Origin: Chloroflexota bacterium
GTDB taxonomy: Bacteria; Chloroflexota; Limnocylindria; QHBO01
Assembly: GCA_005882055.1 (NCBI GenBank)
Contig: VBGQ01000131.1
Location: forward strand, 1-16,399
DNA: 16,399 nt
Direction of reading: 5' to 3'
In this document: positions 14,538 to 16,399 of the stretch, piece by piece
Position numbering within the stretch: position 1 is the first letter of the stretch
Layout of the letters: each line of letters opens with the position of its first letter
Notes under the pieces: generated by a model
Seen by the model: the letters and a program-made list of their open reading frames with translations, nothing else
What the model was told of the DNA's origin: nothing
Databases searched by the model: none
Position numbers and translations under genes: made by a program

Positions 14538-15524
14538 CTAAACCTCGACCTCGACGGGCACCGCGGCGTGCCCGTTGGCGGCCGGAATCGGCTCGCGGGA
14601 GAGCTCGATCGGTGGCGCGGGATCCACGAAACTGGCCCGATTCGCGGTATCCAGGGCCGCCTTATCGGTCGAGAGGGCGAACGAAACACGCTTGTCGACC
14701 AGTGACCGAAGGATGTAGCGCATCTCCGCCGCGTCTCGAACTACGCCCGTGTTGAGGTTCGAGGTTGGGCACACCTCCAGGACGATCCCCCGCTCCCGGA
14801 GCATCGCCATCACCGCCGGGTCGTAGACGCTCTTGACGCCGTGACCGATGCGCTCAGGGTCGAGCGCCTCGATCGCCTCGCGCACCTCCTCGGGGCCGCC
14901 GGTCTCGCCGGCGTGCACGGTCACCCCCAGGCCCACCCGGCGGCATTCGGCGAAGACGTCGCGGTAATCGGCGAAGCGGAAGGCCGGGTCCTCCGGACCG
15001 GCGATGTCGACCGCCACCACGCCACGGTCACGCCAGGCGATCGCCTTGGCGGCGAGGATCTCGTTGAGCTCGCGCGAGAAGCTGCGGTCCAGGCAGAAGA
15101 TGAGGCCGGCCCGCACCTGCGGGTATTCGAGCACCGCGCGATCCATCCCTCGCGAGGCGGCGGCGATGATGTGGTCGAGGTCCTGCTCGCCCCCGCGGTT
15201 GCGTTTCATCGGGTTGAAGCGCAGCTCGATGCGGGTGATGTTGTTCTTGCGGTACGCGCCGCCGATCACCTCGTAGACGCTGCGCTCGATGGCCGTCGGG
15301 CTGGATTGGATCAGCTCGGTCCAGTAGAAGAGGTCCAGGTACGCCTGGAACGAGCTGCGGCGGCGGGCGGTGATCAGCCTGCGGAAGGCCCAGTAGTCCT
15401 TGGTCGGCAGGCGGATGCCCTGGGCGTGGGCGATGCCCCACATGATTGCCGGGGTGACGGCCGCGCCCAGGTGGACGTGGAGCTCGGTCAGCGGGGTATG
15501 GCGGTCAAGCCTGGGTCGGGGCAT
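14538..15524 (-). CDS. Adenosine deaminase-like amidohydrolase, divergent
   Basis: This 328-aa protein carries most of the adenosine deaminase motifs: TELHVHLGAAV (H16, H18), VTVHAGETGG (H204, E207), GHGV (H228), CPTSNLNTG, and ALSTDKAALD (D287). The zinc site is complete. The second Asp of STDD, which in the family contacts the substrate base, is Lys288, and the DG after HxHL is replaced by GA. The C-terminal helices normally following (in the first copy, LTRQELVSIALNAF) are missing; the protein ends in about 35 Pro/Ala/Val-rich residues. Its substrate may therefore differ from adenosine: another aminated purine, adenosine-like metabolite or aminodeoxyfutalosine are possibilities I cannot separate. 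ATG 15524 has GAGGAG one base upstream. A TACACT box at 15554-15559 may be its -10. Confidence 0.85.
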   Translation of the reverse strand: MPRPRLDRHTPLTELHVHLGAAVTPAIMWGIAHAQGIRLPTKDYWAFRRLITARRRSSFQAYLDLFYWTELIQSSPTAIERSVYEVIGGAYRKNNITRIELRFNPMKRNRGGEQDLDHIIAAASRGMDRAVLEYPQVRAGLIFCLDRSFSRELNEILAAKAIAWRDRGVVAVDIAGPEDPAFRFADYRDVFAECRRVGLGVTVHAGETGGPEEVREAIEALDPERIGHGVKSVYDPAVMAMLRERGIVLEVCPTSNLNTGVVRDAAEMRYILRSLVDKRVSFALSTDKAALDTANRASFVDPAPPIELSREPIPAANGHAAVPVEVEV

Positions 15525-15575
15525 GCTCCTCGGGGATCGCCTGCGTTTGGCGGAGTGTACCAGCGGCGCTGACGC

Positions 15576-15581
15576 TAGAAT
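15576..15581 (+). promoter_or_regulatory. Candidate -10 box (TAGAAT) for the zinc-ribbon protein gene
   Basis: TAGAAT lies 11 bases before the ATG at 15593, giving a leader of at most a few bases. It is in the 68-base divergent region shared with the deaminase-like gene. No clear -35 is seen. Confidence 0.35.
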
Positions 15582-15592
15582 CGCCGGCGAGG

Positions 15593-16015
15593 ATGAACAT
15601 CAAGGGCTTCATCGAGTGGATCGGGCACGACCTCGGCTCGGCCACCGCAACCGTCTTCCCATACCTGCTGTTCGGGCTGGTCGGCCTGTATGTCCTGTAC
15701 CTGATCCTCGGGTACCTGCGGGTCTCGCAGGTTGGGATCGAGTCCGAGGCAGGGCCCGAGCCGGTGCTCCGGCTGCCGTCGTCCGACACTCCCGCGCCCG
15801 CCGGCGCGGCGTACGGCCTGTCCGCTCCGCGGGGTATCGCCTACTGCCCGACCGATGCGCTTCAGTTCCCGTCAACGGCCCGCTTCTGCCCCATCTGCGA
15901 GGGCGACCTCCTGGTCGATTGCGCGAACTGCGGCACCACCATCCGGGCCGCGGACGACAGCTGCTACCACTGCGGAACCCGCGAGATCTTCGCCCGCGAA
16001 GCCAGCGACGACTAA
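15593..16015 (+). CDS. Membrane-anchored zinc-ribbon protein, function unknown
   Basis: This is a 140-aa protein. Residues about 22-42 are a single transmembrane helix (FPYLLFGLVGLYVLYLILGY). A flexible Pro/Ala/Glu-rich linker to about residue 80 follows, and then a cysteine-rich tail: C85, CPIC (C99, C102), CANC (C110, C113) and CYHC (C124, C127). The three CxxC pairs with short spacing look like a double zinc ribbon, with C85 as an odd seventh Cys. Such ribbons usually bind zinc and mediate protein or nucleic-acid contact. With a short N-terminal segment, the ribbon would face the cytoplasm if the positive-inside rule (YLR after the helix) holds. The ATG is preceded by GGCGAGG directly against it. 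I do not recognise a named family. It converges on the LCP gene with a 27-base gap. Confidence 0.75.
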   Translation: MNIKGFIEWIGHDLGSATATVFPYLLFGLVGLYVLYLILGYLRVSQVGIESEAGPEPVLRLPSSDTPAPAGAAYGLSAPRGIAYCPTDALQFPSTARFCPICEGDLLVDCANCGTTIRAADDSCYHCGTREIFAREASDD

Positions 16016-16042
16016 GAGCGCCCCGATCCAGCTGCCTGGCGT

Positions 16043-16399
16043 TCAGTTGGCGAGCAGCGCCCTCGCGTAGGCGCGAATGGCCGTCAGGTTCGGCTCCTGG
16101 ATCCAGCCGCGGCTCGTGCCGGGCTCTATCCCAGTAAACCCTGCGAAGCGTGGCGGCGCCAGGACGCCCCCCACGATCTTGGCCTTGGCTGAGAGCCTCG
16201 CGATCCTCACGAAGGTCGCCAGGTCAGCGAGCGGCATGTCCGTCTGCAGCGTCTGCAACGACCGAGCAAGCGCCCGGATGTTGACCGCCCCAGGAGTGAT
16301 CAGCTTGCGGACGAGAGCAGTGAGGATCAGCTGCTGGCGGGCCGCCCGATCCCAGTCACTGGTGGTGTGGCGGCTGCGCGCGTAGCTGAGTGCCAGGTT
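16043..16399 (-). CDS. LytR-CpsA-Psr (LCP) family protein, C-terminal part (N-terminus outside window)
   Basis: The minus frame is open from the right edge to a stop at 16043 (118 residues). It begins LALSYARSRHTTSDWDRAARQQ, which is the LCP hallmark around its conserved arginines, and continues LILTALVRKLITPG, a family helix. It then reads through LPLAD-like (MPLADLATFVRIAR) and ends with VLAPPRFAGFTG and AYARALLAN. LCP proteins are membrane-anchored enzymes that attach glycopolymers to peptidoglycan outside the cell. The catalytic Asp/Arg residues of the N-terminal half are not in view. Together with the M23 protein at the other edge it indicates a peptidoglycan wall with attached polymers. 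Confidence 0.85.
   Translation of the reverse strand, partial: NLALSYARSRHTTSDWDRAARQQLILTALVRKLITPGAVNIRALARSLQTLQTDMPLADLATFVRIARLSAKAKIVGGVLAPPRFAGFTGIEPGTSRGWIQEPNLTAIRAYARALLAN

Noticed and set aside
1..16399. Mobile element, CRISPR array or defence system.
   Set aside because: No transposase, integrase, terminal inverted repeats, spaced direct repeats or defence-type domain could be recognised on either strand.

Overview
This is high-GC bacterial chromosomal DNA, about two-thirds G+C by eye, with 15 intact or nearly intact genes, one broken gene and two genes cut by the window edges. Gene content is housekeeping and nutrient scavenging. I see no phage, transposon, CRISPR, tRNA or rRNA. 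An LCP-family cell-wall protein, an EnvC/M23 murein hydrolase, a CsbD stress protein, a BMP-type nucleoside ABC transporter, GTG starts and several apparently leaderless genes suggest a GC-rich soil or freshwater Chloroflexota lineage. An actinobacterium is the alternative. This taxonomic call is an inference from style, not from a marker gene.

Left part (1-4600), mostly minus strand. A secreted coiled-coil M23 peptidase of EnvC type runs off the left edge. Next come a short single-domain prepilin peptidase (A24) and, on the plus strand, a small CsbD-like protein followed by a strong GC hairpin. Leucyl aminopeptidase (PepA) follows, then two overlapping unrecognised frames (a 60-aa membrane anchor and a 205-aa helical protein) that may be one gene split by a frameshift.

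Middle part (4603-11593) is a nucleoside-scavenging block. It holds an adenosine deaminase, a convergent HAD phosphatase of the NagD type, a good sigma-70-like promoter, a BMP-family substrate-binding lipoprotein, a hairpin terminator or attenuator, then the double ABC ATPase and two permeases as a tight operon. The lipoprotein gene is broken: its halves are in different frames and about 35-45 residues are missing at the junction.

Right part (11590-16399), mostly minus strand, has a metallophosphoesterase, an Mrp/ApbC Fe-S carrier ATPase with an unusual internal gap, a PIG-L/LmbE deacetylase with an altered AHPDDE motif, a second divergent adenosine deaminase-like protein, a plus-strand membrane-anchored zinc-ribbon protein, and the C-terminus of an LCP protein running off the right edge.

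How they may work together: the ABC transporter would import nucleosides, and the deaminase(s) would convert adenosine to inosine. The HAD phosphatase and metallophosphoesterase could act on nucleotides or other phosphate esters, but their substrates are not readable from sequence. Most interesting for follow-up are the broken lipoprotein gene, the shortened Mrp, the two altered active sites (PIG-L and the second deaminase), and a recurring TAG(A/G)NT box 6-7 bases before SD-less GTG starts, which points to leaderless mRNAs. I found no clearly novel multi-gene system.
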